Source of the DNA: Myxococcales bacterium
GTDB taxonomy: Bacteria; Myxococcota_A; UBA9160; SMWR01
Direction of reading: 5' to 3'
NCBI GenBank assembly: GCA_013215615.1
Contig: JABSQX010000002.1
Coordinates: 1 to 48,069 of the forward strand
Length of the DNA: 48,069 nt
A program made the position numbers and the translations under genes. Of the stretch, positions 8,837-18,017 are shown piece by piece. Each line of letters starts with the position of its first letter. Position 1 is the stretch's first letter. Under the pieces are notes generated by a model. The model ran no database searches. It had not been told where the DNA came from and saw only the letters and a list, made by a program, of their open reading frames with translations.

Positions 8837-10072
8837 TCATAGGCTACGCAACACGTCCACGGGCTTGCCACGACTGGCCCGCAACGCCGGATACAACGCA
8901 GCCAAGAGCGCCACCACGAGAATCATCAACGAGGAAAAGACGGGATTGCTGGCCTGGAGCTTGGCGGTGATCACGGGTTCGGCGCCGACCATCTCGAATG
9001 CGGCCGCGATCTCTTCGCCGTCGCCGAGGGGGATGGGGTTGGCCTGCAGGTAGAGGACCGCGGGAATGGCGAGCATCAGCCCCACCAACAGACCCACGCC
9101 AGCCAGGAAGATGGACTCGAGGTAGACGACGCGGAAGATCGAACGGGGCGGCAGGCCCAGTGCCAACACCACCCCGAACTCGCGCTTGCGCTCCAGCACG
9201 GCCATCAGGATGGTGTTGAAGATGCCGAAAGCCACCACCAGCACCAGGATCGCCAGCATCATGTACATACCCGCCTGGTCGAGGACCACGGACTGGGCGA
9301 GGTCGGGCATCACCTCCTGCCAGGGATGCGCTTCCACCCGCTCCGCATCGAGACCGGCACCCAGTCCCCGGGCCAGTTCCCCCGCCTCGCTGGCATCCCG
9401 GGCCCGAATGGCGACTTCGCTCACCCGGTCGCCGTAGACGAAGAAGCGCTGGGCATCGTCGAGGGAAATCAGCGCGAGGCCACGTTCGAGAGTGGGATCG
9501 GGCAGGCCCAGCGTGCCCACCACGCGGAAGATCTCGTAGGCGCTCTCCAGCGAATAGGCGACGGAGTAGACGAGCACCGCGTCCCCGACTCCGACGCCCA
9601 GCACCTGGGCGAGACGCTTCCCCAGCACAATCTCCCACTCGCGTCCCGCCTCGAGGAATCGCCCGGAGCGCACGCGCTCGGGCAGGGTGGAAACAGAGGC
9701 CTCCCGCAGCGGATCCACGCCCAGCAGCATGACGCCCCGGGTGGCATCGGCCTCCGAGAGCAGCCCGAAGGCATTGATCCGGGGCGCGAAGCCCGCCACG
9801 CCTGGATCCGCGCTCAAGCGGGCGACGAGTGCGTCGTCCAGGTAGGTGAATTGCTCGAGGGTGCGCTCCTCGAGGTAGCCGGGCCCGGTGAGGGTCACGT
9901 GGCCGGAGGCCATGCCGACGCTGTCGTCGATGATCTTGTCCCACATCCCCACCGAGAGGGCGGTGGCGGCGATCACCAGGAAGACCGCGAAGGACGTGGC
10001 CGCGACGGTCAGACCCGTACGGCGCGGATTGCGCCAGACGTTTCGCCAGGCCAGGCGCCATTCGAGGCGCAT
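8837..10072 (-). CDS. FtsX/LolC-type ABC transporter permease
   Basis: A 411-residue permease, the second of the pair. It has the same architecture: N-terminal helix about 20-42, periplasmic domain (GHVTLTGPGYLEERTLEQF onward), then helices at MLAILVLVVAFGIFNTILMAV, VVYLESIFLAGVGLLVGLML and FSSLMILVVALLAALYPALR. The coupling motif is LERKREFGVVLALGLPPRSI. The ATG at 10070-10072 overlaps the stop of the LolA-like gene by one base (TGATG), indicating coupled translation. The in-frame extension further upstream runs inside the LolA-like gene and is not used. About 40 bases separate it from the second permease. Confidence 0.92.
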   Translation of the reverse strand: MRLEWRLAWRNVWRNPRRTGLTVAATSFAVFLVIAATALSVGMWDKIIDDSVGMASGHVTLTGPGYLEERTLEQFTYLDDALVARLSADPGVAGFAPRINAFGLLSEADATRGVMLLGVDPLREASVSTLPERVRSGRFLEAGREWEIVLGKRLAQVLGVGVGDAVLVYSVAYSLESAYEIFRVVGTLGLPDPTLERGLALISLDDAQRFFVYGDRVSEVAIRARDASEAGELARGLGAGLDAERVEAHPWQEVMPDLAQSVVLDQAGMYMMLAILVLVVAFGIFNTILMAVLERKREFGVVLALGLPPRSIFRVVYLESIFLAGVGLLVGLMLAIPAVLYLQANPIPLGDGEEIAAAFEMVGAEPVITAKLQASNPVFSSLMILVVALLAALYPALRASRGKPVDVLRSL

Positions 10073-10875
10073 CAGCGGCGCGCCTTCCGGAGATTGCGCT
10101 TGGTGAAGATGTCGGGATCGATCTCGGCATCGAAGACGAAACGCTCGATTTCCACGGTCGTGCTGTAGCCCTCCTTGTCCAAAGGAATGACCGACCAGTG
10201 GTGGGGGACCCAGCGATCGCCGATCTGGCGGATGTCCGAAAAGCGCATCCGGCGCAACACCTCTCCGTCCTCGTCGTAGAAATCCTGCTGCAGGGGGGAC
10301 CAACGCTCTCGATCGATCCAGGCGACGATCTTGCCCCAGACCACCGGAGCCTCCTCGTGGGGAATGTATTCGATCACGTACGCGGAGTGCCCGGGATGAC
10401 CCTCGGGCTCCGGGTCGATGCCGAGCAAGCGATGCGAGTAGTCGTCCAGGGCGCTCGATTCCTTGACGAGATCATCGTTGGAGAGATCGCTCCCCATCCA
10501 GGATTGCAGCATCATCGAGGGCGGAATCCGCATGGTGCGCTCCACCCGCGGGATGTACATCCACAGGTTGGGATGCAGTTTCAGAAAACCGGTTCCCGCG
10601 TCCTTGGCGGGACTCAGGATGCGGATGAAGGAGCGCTTGCTGTCACGCTCTTCCCAGGATTGGAAGCGCATGACGCGCGCCGTGGCGATTCGGGGAGAGA
10701 CGACGGTCATCGCGGCGTCGATGATGGTGCGCTCACTCCGCATGCTGTCCTCGGCGCGCCGGGCGATCTCCGCCGCGTCGGAGCCCGGCGGCGGCGGCAA
10801 GAGTTCTCCCGCGTGCCCGCCCGACGCCAGCACGAATGCGACCGCGAAGAGCGGGGCAAGCAGGGCTCGGCGCAT
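10072..10875 (-). CDS. LolA-like outer-membrane lipoprotein-sorting protein
   Basis: A 267-residue periplasmic protein with a signal peptide (about 1-22, ending SGGHA) and the fold annotated as 'outer membrane lipoprotein-sorting protein': an eleven-stranded half-barrel that carries acylated cargo through the periplasm. Telling segments are RFQSWEERDSKRSFIRILSP, GTGFLKLHPNLWMYIPRVERTMRIPPSMM and the C-terminal DPDIFTKRNLRK. It heads the operon; a purine-rich GGGGGGAAG lies before its ATG. In the classical Lol system LolA is not in one operon with LolCDE, so this arrangement suggests a dedicated carrier for one cargo rather than general lipoprotein sorting. Confidence 0.88.
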   Translation of the reverse strand: MRRALLAPLFAVAFVLASGGHAGELLPPPPGSDAAEIARRAEDSMRSERTIIDAAMTVVSPRIATARVMRFQSWEERDSKRSFIRILSPAKDAGTGFLKLHPNLWMYIPRVERTMRIPPSMMLQSWMGSDLSNDDLVKESSALDDYSHRLLGIDPEPEGHPGHSAYVIEYIPHEEAPVVWGKIVAWIDRERWSPLQQDFYDEDGEVLRRMRFSDIRQIGDRWVPHHWSVIPLDKEGYSTTVEIERFVFDAEIDPDIFTKRNLRKARR

Positions 10876-10918
10876 CCGGGCTTCCCCCCTGGTGGCATCC
10901 GGTGGAATCGCAGGGAGG

Positions 10919-12334
10919 CTAGGACACTCCCGCCCGGCCGGCCGCGTAGTCCTCGATCACCGTCCCCGCGAAGAACTCCGGGTTGGCTTGGCAGTACATG
11001 CGCACGGCGTTGTCGCACATGAAGGCGCGGAACTGCGCGGCATCCATCCAACCCTTCTCCACGTGTTCGTGGGCCTCGGGGAGAACCTCGTGCATGTGGG
11101 CCACGTCCCAGTGCCCGATGTCCGAGGAGAAGATGGGGCAGAGCGGCGTGCCACCCGGCAGGCGCCGGGTATCGAAGGCGAGCCCCGCGAGCGGATCGTC
11201 GGCCTCGCAGCCGAAGAAGCACTGGGTGGTGATCTGCCGGACGATGTCGGCCGGGCTCTCGATGCCCGCCGCCGCGAAGTCGTTGAACACCTCGGACCCG
11301 CCCAGAGCCTTGGCCATCTGGCCCCCGAAGCCGTCGACGGTGCGCAGGGCCCCCGCGTGCTCCTCGACGAGGCGGTCGAAGAGCGCAGCGTCCATGCCCG
11401 CCGGGTCCAGGTCCCGCAGGCCCTCGGGTCCGCGCTTCTCCCAGTGCTCCACGAGGCCAACCAGCATCTGCACCGCCCAGGTGACGCCCCCTTCCAGAAA
11501 GCCCACCCGCAGCTCCGGGAAGCGGTGAAAGACGCCCCCGAAAAACATCGACTTGGCGGTCGCCTCCCCGGCCCCCGCGAAGTTCCCCATGTGGTTGTAG
11601 GAGAAGTTGGAGATCGAGCGACGCCCGCTCCATCCCATGGAGCCGGAGTGCAACGTGGGTGCCACACGAAGCTCCACCAGGCGTTTCCACAACGGGTCGT
11701 AGTCGTGGAGACTGTCGAGTGCCAGGCTGTCGATCCAGAAGCCGTGTTCCTCCTCGGGCCCGAATTGCCGCGGCGCGAAACCCCCGATCATCACCGCCCG
11801 GAAGCCCAACTCCTCCACCGCGTAGTCGAGTTCCTCGAGCGCCTCCGCGGGATCACAGGTGGGCACCACCGCCACGGGCAGCATCCGGTCCGAGAGCCCC
11901 TCGAAGTGGCGGGCCGCGTAGCGGTTGTAGGCTCGACAGCCCAGGCGCCGCACGCGCTCGTCGCGTTGGGCGGGCAGCTGCAGGCCCACGCTCGGGTAGC
12001 AGACCGCCAGGTCGATCCCGAGTTCGTCGAGCCGTTCGTAGAGCAGCCGCGGCGCCACGGCGGTGGCCAGGTCCCGGGCATCGTTCGGGAAGCCCCACCA
12101 GGGGCTGCGGTAGGCGCGCTCGCGGAGCCGCTCTTCCGGCTCGAGGGTCTGCCAGGTGCGCGAACCGTCGAAGTTGGCGGTGGCCATGAAGGCCTCCATG
12201 CCACCTTCGACCCCCTCCTCCCGAAGAAAGCGATCGAGTTCCGGCCAGTACTCCACGATGTGCCCGTCGGCATCGAGCACCGGATGGTCGAGGGATTCGC
12301 GGATCTTCCGGGCGCTGGCTTCGCTTTGGGTCAT
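10919..12334 (-). CDS. Amidohydrolase family protein (amidohydrolase 2 type)
   Basis: A 471-residue metal-dependent hydrolase or decarboxylase of the amidohydrolase-2 group (TIM barrel; relatives include ACMSD and gamma-resorcylate decarboxylase). The first metal motif is VLDADGHIVE with Asp23 and His25; further conserved segments are GGFAPRQFGPEEEHGFW, a central LHSGSMGW (metal-binding His), FLEGG and the late IFSSDIGHWD with the metal-binding Asp. Members with this layout often occur in aromatic and steroid catabolic loci of actinobacteria and delta-proteobacteria. It shares a strand with the DUF1214-like gene 49 bases downstream of the latter. It is complete, with a -10-like hexamer just before its ATG. 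Confidence 0.88.
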   Translation of the reverse strand: MTQSEASARKIRESLDHPVLDADGHIVEYWPELDRFLREEGVEGGMEAFMATANFDGSRTWQTLEPEERLRERAYRSPWWGFPNDARDLATAVAPRLLYERLDELGIDLAVCYPSVGLQLPAQRDERVRRLGCRAYNRYAARHFEGLSDRMLPVAVVPTCDPAEALEELDYAVEELGFRAVMIGGFAPRQFGPEEEHGFWIDSLALDSLHDYDPLWKRLVELRVAPTLHSGSMGWSGRRSISNFSYNHMGNFAGAGEATAKSMFFGGVFHRFPELRVGFLEGGVTWAVQMLVGLVEHWEKRGPEGLRDLDPAGMDAALFDRLVEEHAGALRTVDGFGGQMAKALGGSEVFNDFAAAGIESPADIVRQITTQCFFGCEADDPLAGLAFDTRRLPGGTPLCPIFSSDIGHWDVAHMHEVLPEAHEHVEKGWMDAAQFRAFMCDNAVRMYCQANPEFFAGTVIEDYAAGRAGVS

Positions 12335-12340
12335 GTCCCG

Positions 12341-12346
12341 ATGGTA
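12341..12346 (-). promoter_or_regulatory. -10-like hexamer for a possibly leaderless amidohydrolase gene
   Basis: On the minus strand TACCAT is followed by six bases (CGGGAC) and the ATG of the amidohydrolase gene at 12334. No Shine-Dalgarno sequence is present. The spacing places transcription start on the start codon. Confidence 0.4.
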
Positions 12347-12383
12347 GTCGCCACGCCGTCAGGAAGACAACTCGCGTATGCGC

Positions 12384-13748
12384 TCAGGACTGGCAGTAGC
12401 GCCGCTGGCTGTGCTCCTGGCGCACCCGCACCTGCTCGCTCCGCTCCTCCACGCTCACCCGCGCCGTATCCGCGGGCAGATGCGCGAGCACCTCCGAGAC
12501 GGGAACCACGCGCGTTTCGACACGGGGCAGTTCCTCGGGAACCTCGTGGTAGGCCCAGCGCTGGCTCAACATGCCCTCGGGATGCCCGGTGGTATCGATC
12601 CAGTTGTTCACGCCCGGGTCCTCGTGGGCGATCACGTAACGCACCTTGCCATCGGAATCCGCCAGGGCCTGGACGTTGTTGAGGCTGCTCGTGTAGTTCG
12701 CGTAGTCGTAGGACTCACCCCAGATGTTGCAGAGGTTGAAGCCGGTGTACACGGGCATGACGGGAATGCTCTGCTCGACGATCAGCGCCTCGTCGGGGCC
12801 CAACTCGTAGAGCCCCCCGGCGTAGATGTTGGTGGCCTGCCCGGCACCCACGGTCGCCGAGGGCGGGCTCGGCTGAATGGCCTGGTTGCGGGCCGGGAAC
12901 GCGTAGGGGGTCGGCGCCGCGCTGGTCCCGTAACCGTTCAGGATGGTGGCGAAGAAGTCGTTCCAGAAGCGCATCTGGTGGTTGACGATCTCGCCCGCGC
13001 GGCGCAGCTTCAAGGCCGCATCCCCGGGCTCGAGCGGCGCTTGGGGCGCGCCGACCCGGGCCAGGTTGACGATCTCCAGCTCCAGGGTCTCCTCGCGCTC
13101 CCAGTCCCCGAAGAGTTCCCGGCAGATGATGTAGCGGGCCCCCTGCTCCTCGCCGGATTCGAGCCGGGTCTTGGTGCAAAGGAAATTCCCCTCGTAACCC
13201 TCGGGCCGTTTCGGGCCCACCCGAATCTCGAAGCGACCCTCCGCGTCGACCTGCAGATCCTGGGTGTCCACGGAGCCGGTGTTGTTGGTGACCGCGGGCA
13301 CGAGTTCCGCGAGCCCTCCGCTGTCCCCCGTGTAGTGGGTGATGCCGGTGAAGATCACGTACCAGGGCGCGCAGGGCGTCACCGCGGCCTCACCCCGCCA
13401 GTGCCGCGTGTCCCGGGCCCGCCCGCGGATCCGGTAGTGCTGATCGGCATCGATGGCCGCGCTGAGGTAGAGGTTGTCCGCGTTGTCCCAGGTCGACTTG
13501 TTGTGGGGCGGAACGGCGCGCTTGAAGTAGGGGAAGTCGGTGTCCTCCGCGAAGGCGCGCTCCGTGGCGCCGCACACGTATCCCATCAAGTAGCGGTATC
13601 CCTCGGCGAGGTTCCGGGAAGTCGCGGGGGGCGGATTCAGGGCCGGATCGTCGATGGCGTCTCGCGCCGCGACCAGGCTGGCGATCATCTCGTCGAAGGC
13701 GGCGCGCAATTCCTTCTTGGCGGTTTCGTCTTGCGGGCGAATCGTCAT
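12384..13748 (-). CDS. DUF1214-like domain protein of unknown function
   Basis: A 454-residue protein without signal peptide or membrane helix. The middle and C-terminal parts read like the DUF1214 group that often accompanies DUF1254: STWDNADNLYLSAAID (about 89-104), HYRIRGRARDTRHW, FTGITHYTGDSGG, and the C-terminal AHEDPGVNNWIDTTGHPEG, which is a family-typical block. Biochemical function is unknown. I use the ATG at 13746-13748 because GGGAG lies five bases upstream; an in-frame ATG 16 codons earlier adds a Pro-rich stretch without a ribosome site. It lies directly before the amidohydrolase on the same strand and may be co-expressed. Confidence 0.78.
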   Translation of the reverse strand: MTIRPQDETAKKELRAAFDEMIASLVAARDAIDDPALNPPPATSRNLAEGYRYLMGYVCGATERAFAEDTDFPYFKRAVPPHNKSTWDNADNLYLSAAIDADQHYRIRGRARDTRHWRGEAAVTPCAPWYVIFTGITHYTGDSGGLAELVPAVTNNTGSVDTQDLQVDAEGRFEIRVGPKRPEGYEGNFLCTKTRLESGEEQGARYIICRELFGDWEREETLELEIVNLARVGAPQAPLEPGDAALKLRRAGEIVNHQMRFWNDFFATILNGYGTSAAPTPYAFPARNQAIQPSPPSATVGAGQATNIYAGGLYELGPDEALIVEQSIPVMPVYTGFNLCNIWGESYDYANYTSSLNNVQALADSDGKVRYVIAHEDPGVNNWIDTTGHPEGMLSQRWAYHEVPEELPRVETRVVPVSEVLAHLPADTARVSVEERSEQVRVRQEHSQRRYCQS

Positions 13749-13862
13749 GCGGGCTCCCGGTGGCTTGCGAGCGGGGGGCGGCTCGATTGGCAGCACTGTA
13801 ACCGAATGCCTAGCCTGCTACACCGCATTCCACCCCCAGGCCGCGCACCGAGGAACCCCACC

Positions 13863-14990
13863 TTGCTGAAGTTCGCCGCCTTCTGGAAGGTCCAGCGCAC
13901 CATCGCCGGCAGCGCGGTCTCTCCGGGGCGAAAATTTCTGCTGTCCGGGCTCTTCGGGTTGATGCTCGCCTGGGGAGCCGTCAATGCCGTGTGCCTGTGG
14001 CTCGACCGCTGGCTCTACCCGGGCTTTCGGAAGATCGAGGTCCGCAAACCCATCTTCATCATCGCCCACCCCCGCAGCGGCACGACCCTCACCCACCGCC
14101 TGATGCTCGCGGACCCGGGGCGCTACAGCTTCGCGCGGACCTACGAGTTGCTGCTGCCCGCGATCACCCAGAAGAAGCTGGTGCGCGCGTTGGGCTGGTT
14201 CGACCGGAAATTCCTGGGAGACACGCTCCACGACTGGGTGCGCTCGAAGGAGAGTTCCGCGCTGGGGGACCTCCAGGACATCCACCACTTCTCCTTCCTC
14301 GAAGCCGAGGAGGACGAGTGGTTCTACTTCATGACCTTCGCGTCCGGGGTAAGCCTCTCGCTCTTCCCCTACGTGGAGGAGTTTCGCGACGTGATGACCT
14401 TCGACCAGATGTCCGAGCAGATGCAGCGCGAGCACATGGACTACTACCACGGCTGCCTGCAGCGCCAGATCTACCTCGACGGTCCCGAGAAGGCCTTCTG
14501 CAGCAAGAACACCACCACCTTCATCCCCAAGATCGAGACCCTGGCCGCCCGTTACCCCGACAGCCGCTTTCTCCACATCGTTCGCAACCCCTTCGAGGTG
14601 GCGCCGAGCCTGCTCAGCCTGATGGCCAGCACCTGGCGGCAGATGGGCTTCCCCGAGGACGACATCCGCAACGGCCTCGCAGTCATCCACGCCACCAACA
14701 TGGCGGCCTACGAACAGGCCTTTCGGGCGCTCGATGCCCTCGACCTGACCCGCTACCACATCCTCGATTACCGGGACATCGCGAGCGCCCCCAAGGCGAC
14801 CATGACTGCCGTCTACACGGCCCTGGGCATCGAGATGACCCCCGCCTACGCGCAGGTTCTCGACGCATTGCAGGAGAAGGCCCGCAGCCACGTCTCCGGC
14901 CACGACTACGGGCTCGAGGAGTTCGGGCTCAGCGAAGACGCGATCCGTGCGGACGCCCCCACCGTCTTCCAGCGCTACCAATTCGACTGA
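13863..14990 (+). CDS. Sulfotransferase family protein with N-terminal membrane segment
   Basis: A 375-residue PAPS-dependent sulfotransferase. The 5'-phosphosulfate loop is IIAHPRSGTTLTHRL (about 66-80) and the 3'-phosphate motif is HIVRNPFEVAPSLL. A hydrophobic helix near residues 26-47 (LLSGLFGLMLAWGAVNAVCLWL) precedes the catalytic domain and should anchor it in the membrane. The TTG at 13863 is chosen because GAGGAA lies seven bases before it; an in-frame ATG at 13806 would add 19 residues but has no ribosome site. Its acceptor could be a sterol, lipid or glycan; the neighbouring genes fit a hydrophobic hydroxylated compound, but that is inference. Confidence 0.87.
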   Translation: MLKFAAFWKVQRTIAGSAVSPGRKFLLSGLFGLMLAWGAVNAVCLWLDRWLYPGFRKIEVRKPIFIIAHPRSGTTLTHRLMLADPGRYSFARTYELLLPAITQKKLVRALGWFDRKFLGDTLHDWVRSKESSALGDLQDIHHFSFLEAEEDEWFYFMTFASGVSLSLFPYVEEFRDVMTFDQMSEQMQREHMDYYHGCLQRQIYLDGPEKAFCSKNTTTFIPKIETLAARYPDSRFLHIVRNPFEVAPSLLSLMASTWRQMGFPEDDIRNGLAVIHATNMAAYEQAFRALDALDLTRYHILDYRDIASAPKATMTAVYTALGIEMTPAYAQVLDALQEKARSHVSGHDYGLEEFGLSEDAIRADAPTVFQRYQFD

Positions 14991-15121
14991 GGGGGGGCGG
15001 AGCGCCAACACGGAGCGGGCCTGCGGCTGCGGGCGTGCGCCGGTACCCTGCCCGCGCGCTCGACCCATTCCCCCCGACTCCCGGTTTCCGAATCGGCACC
15101 CGCATTCTGCGAGGACCCCCC

Positions 15122-16567
15122 ATGCCCCTCAGCACCGACATCCGCGACGTCTCCGAGATCGACCGCTTCGAGGCCAGCGCGGACGTGATCGTGGTAGGAC
15201 TCGGCTGTGCGGGGGCGAGCGCCGCCATGGAGGCCTCGGACACCGGCGCCGACGTACTCGTGGTGGAGCGAGCCGGGGGCGGGGGCGGGACCTCCGCGAA
15301 CTCCGGGGGCTTGATCTATCTCGGTGGCGGCACGCCCGTCCAGGAAGCCGCGGGTTTCCACGACACGCCCGAGGAGCTCTACAAGTTCCTGATGGCCGCC
15401 TCCTCCCCCGCGCCCGACGAAGCGAAGATCCGGCTCTTCAGCGAGGGAAGCGTGGAACACTTCCACTGGCTGGAAGCCCAGGGCGTGCCCTTCAAGCGCA
15501 GCTTCTACCCGGAACCCAGCATGGAGTCGGAGACCGATGACTGCTTGGTCTTCAGCGGCGGAGAGGACGCAGCTCCCTACAAGGACATCGCGCGGCCCGC
15601 TGCCCGCGCCCACAAACCGCAGACCTTGGGCAAGGCCGGCCCCTTCTTCATGCAGTGCATGCTCGAGGCCGTGGAGCGTCGCCCGCTGCGCGTAGAGCTG
15701 AACGTACGAGCGGACGCCCTGCTGCGGGACTCCGCGGGCCGCGTCGCCGGCCTCGTGGGGCGACGCGCTGGAACGGAGGTCGCCTTCCGGGCGCGTGCGG
15801 GTGTGGTCTTGAGTGCCGGCGGCTTCGCGATGAACGAGGAAATGGTGGCGCGCTACGTCCCGCAACTCGCTCTCGCCGCCAGCAAGAACGCCACGGAGGG
15901 CGACGACGGCCGGGGCATTCGAATGGGCGCCGCCGCGGGCGGGGCGCTGCTGCGCATGGACCAGGCGGAGGTGGCGCTGGCCACCACCATCCCCAACCGC
16001 CTGGCGCGTGGCATCTTCGTGAACGACCGCGGCCAGCGCTTCATCAACGAGGACACCTACTACGGGCACATCGGCATCGAGGCGCTGTTCCGCCAGCGAG
16101 GGCGGGTGTGGATGCTCCTCGACGAAGCCCTCTACGAGCGCAACTTCATCGGCCAGGAGCCCTTCCACGTCGCCGACGACATCGCCGAGATCGAGACCGA
16201 GGCGGGCTTCGCGAGCGGCGTCCTGCAGGCCACCGTCGCCCAGTACAACCGCGACGCGGAACGCGGCGAAGACCCGCTCTTCGGCAAACGCCCGGAGTTC
16301 CTGGTGCCGCTGCGGAACCCGCCCTACGCGCTGCTCGACTGCCGGGCCGCGGACGGCCCCTACAGCGGCCTCACGGCGGGCGGCCTGGCCACCAGCGCCG
16401 ACGGCGAGGTGTTGGACATCGAGGGCGCGCCGATCCCCGGCCTCTACGCGGCGGGCCGCACGGCGGCGCTCTTCTGCGGCCGGGGTTATGCGGGCAGCGG
16501 CATCTCGCTGGCCGACGGCACCTTCTTCGGCCGCCGCGCGGGTCGCCACGCGGCGCAGAAGCGCTGA
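15122..16567 (+). CDS. FAD-dependent dehydrogenase, 3-ketosteroid dehydrogenase/fumarate reductase type (paralog 1)
   Basis: A 481-residue flavoprotein of the FAD_binding_2 family (fumarate reductase flavoprotein, 3-ketosteroid delta-1-dehydrogenase). The dinucleotide fold is VIVVGLGCAGASAAMEA (22-38) with VVER at about 47-50; GGGTSANSGGLIY is the next conserved FAD-binding block. The C-terminal GRGYAGSGISLADG contains a Tyr-x3-Gly like the catalytic Tyr-Pro-Gly-Pro-Gly of KstD, which favours a dehydrogenase role. No signal or heme domain is present. GAGGA lies before the ATG. It is clearly paralogous to the flavoprotein gene at 18018, with an MFS transporter gene between them on the opposite strand. 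The substrate is not defined by sequence. Confidence 0.88.
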   Translation: MPLSTDIRDVSEIDRFEASADVIVVGLGCAGASAAMEASDTGADVLVVERAGGGGGTSANSGGLIYLGGGTPVQEAAGFHDTPEELYKFLMAASSPAPDEAKIRLFSEGSVEHFHWLEAQGVPFKRSFYPEPSMESETDDCLVFSGGEDAAPYKDIARPAARAHKPQTLGKAGPFFMQCMLEAVERRPLRVELNVRADALLRDSAGRVAGLVGRRAGTEVAFRARAGVVLSAGGFAMNEEMVARYVPQLALAASKNATEGDDGRGIRMGAAAGGALLRMDQAEVALATTIPNRLARGIFVNDRGQRFINEDTYYGHIGIEALFRQRGRVWMLLDEALYERNFIGQEPFHVADDIAEIETEAGFASGVLQATVAQYNRDAERGEDPLFGKRPEFLVPLRNPPYALLDCRAADGPYSGLTAGGLATSADGEVLDIEGAPIPGLYAAGRTAALFCGRGYAGSGISLADGTFFGRRAGRHAAQKR

Positions 16568-16589
16568 CCACGCGGCGGATTCGCAGCGA

Positions 16590-17900
16590 TCAACGCTCCT
16601 TGGCGGCCAGGTCTTCGCGCAGCGTACGCGCAGCCAGCAGCGCGTGGAGCGACGCCCAGAGGGCGCCCAAAATCGCGAAGGCCATCGCGTAGCGAAGCGA
16701 ATCGGTGCCCAGACTGGGTTCCAGGTGGTCGCTCAGCAGGCCCACCGCCACGGGACCCAAGCCGAGCCCCACCCCGCTGTTGACCGCGACGTTGAGCGCC
16801 GAGGCCACCGCGCGCATGCGCGGCTTGGCGAGGCCCTGAATCACGGCGTTGAAGTTTCCGAGCCACATGGTGTTCACGAAGGCAGCCGGAACCAGGAATG
16901 CGATGGCGGCCTCGAGCGTGGGGGAGAAGAGGAAGGCCAGCACCAGGGGCACCGAGAGCGTGGACGCAACGGCCGGAAGCAGGCAGTACCAGCGCGGATC
17001 GCGCCGCCCCAGCCGGTCTCCCGCGAAACCCGACGCCCAGAGGCCGAGCATGGAAGAGGCCGACATGGCGAACGCCAGCGTCAAGCCCGCTTGGGCGATG
17101 GAGAGATCGTGGCTGCGCATCAGGAAGGGCTGCGCCCACGTGAGCAGGGTGTAGTTCGCGAACGCGTTGAGCCCGCCGGCCAGCGCTATGTGGCGAAAGG
17201 CGGGAAGGCCCAACAGGAAGCGCAGGCAATCGCCGAGGCTCTCGTTCTGCCGGGAGTCCACGAGACCCTCCACGGCGCCGCGCACGGGTTCCCGCACCGT
17301 GCACCACAGCAGCAGCGCCAGGGCAATGCCCGGCAGGCCGAAGGCGAGGAAGGTCAGCCGCCAGCCGTAGGCCTCGGCGATCAGGCTCCCCAGCGCGAAG
17401 GCCAGCATCGATCCCACCACGCCCCCGGAGCCCAACACGGAAAGTGCGGCGGCGCGACGCTCCGGCGGGAAGTAGTCGGAGATCAGCGACTGGGTGGGGC
17501 CGCTGCCCACGGTCTCACCGATCCCCACGCCCACGCGCGCCACGAAGATCTGCAGGTAGCTGCGGGCCAGTCCGGTGGCAGCGGTGAGCGCACTCCACGC
17601 GAGCAGGCCTGCTGTAATGAGGTTTCGCCGGTTGCGAAGGTCCGCCCAGCGGGAGACCGGCAGCGCTGCCAGCACGTGCAGCAGCGTAAACGAGGTCCCC
17701 GACAGCAACCCCATGGCGGCATCCGAGACCTGGAACTCGCGCTTGATGGGCTCGATGAGCAACGAGAGCACCTGGCGGTCCATCACGTTGAGAGCCGTCA
17801 GGGCGAAGAAAATCCCGAGCACGTAGTTCGCATAGCGGCGCGAGGACAGCGAGATCCCGTCTTCGGCGGCAGGCGTGGGCACTGGGGCTCGGGGACTCAT
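16590..17900 (-). CDS. MFS transporter
   Basis: A 436-residue major facilitator superfamily permease with twelve predicted helices. The first loop shows NVMDRQVLSLLIEPIKREFQVSDAA and ADLRNRRN, the DRQ-x3-LLIEPIK opening typical of the spinster-like group often found beside catabolic genes, and the second half has GDRLGRRD. Transport direction and substrate cannot be told; uptake of the substrate handled by the two flanking flavoproteins is plausible. I use the ATG at 17898-17900; an in-frame start 21 codons upstream adds a non-typical stretch. It lies on the minus strand between the two FAD paralogs, converging on the first and divergent from the second. Confidence 0.92.
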   Translation of the reverse strand: MSPRAPVPTPAAEDGISLSSRRYANYVLGIFFALTALNVMDRQVLSLLIEPIKREFQVSDAAMGLLSGTSFTLLHVLAALPVSRWADLRNRRNLITAGLLAWSALTAATGLARSYLQIFVARVGVGIGETVGSGPTQSLISDYFPPERRAAALSVLGSGGVVGSMLAFALGSLIAEAYGWRLTFLAFGLPGIALALLLWCTVREPVRGAVEGLVDSRQNESLGDCLRFLLGLPAFRHIALAGGLNAFANYTLLTWAQPFLMRSHDLSIAQAGLTLAFAMSASSMLGLWASGFAGDRLGRRDPRWYCLLPAVASTLSVPLVLAFLFSPTLEAAIAFLVPAAFVNTMWLGNFNAVIQGLAKPRMRAVASALNVAVNSGVGLGLGPVAVGLLSDHLEPSLGTDSLRYAMAFAILGALWASLHALLAARTLREDLAAKER

Positions 17901-17988
17901 GGCGACTCGCACGGTGATGTACCACAGGCCGCCGCACTTCGGCCCGGGGAGACTTTCCGGCAACGTGCGGAGAAGCGCTCCTCTCCCC

Positions 17989-17994
17989 TAGGAT
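17989..17994 (+). promoter_or_regulatory. -10-like hexamer before FAD paralog 2
   Basis: TAGGAT lies about 24 bases before the GTG start at 18018, leaving a short leader that contains GAGGAG. No clear -35 box is visible. Confidence 0.3.
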
Positions 17995-18017
17995 GCTCGC
18001 GGAGCGAGGAGATCCGA

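Noticed and set aside
12378-14990. Open frame of 870 codons on the plus strand
   Set aside because: Only the last part is the sulfotransferase; the first 480 codons are antisense to the DUF1214-like gene and have no similarity or ribosome site.
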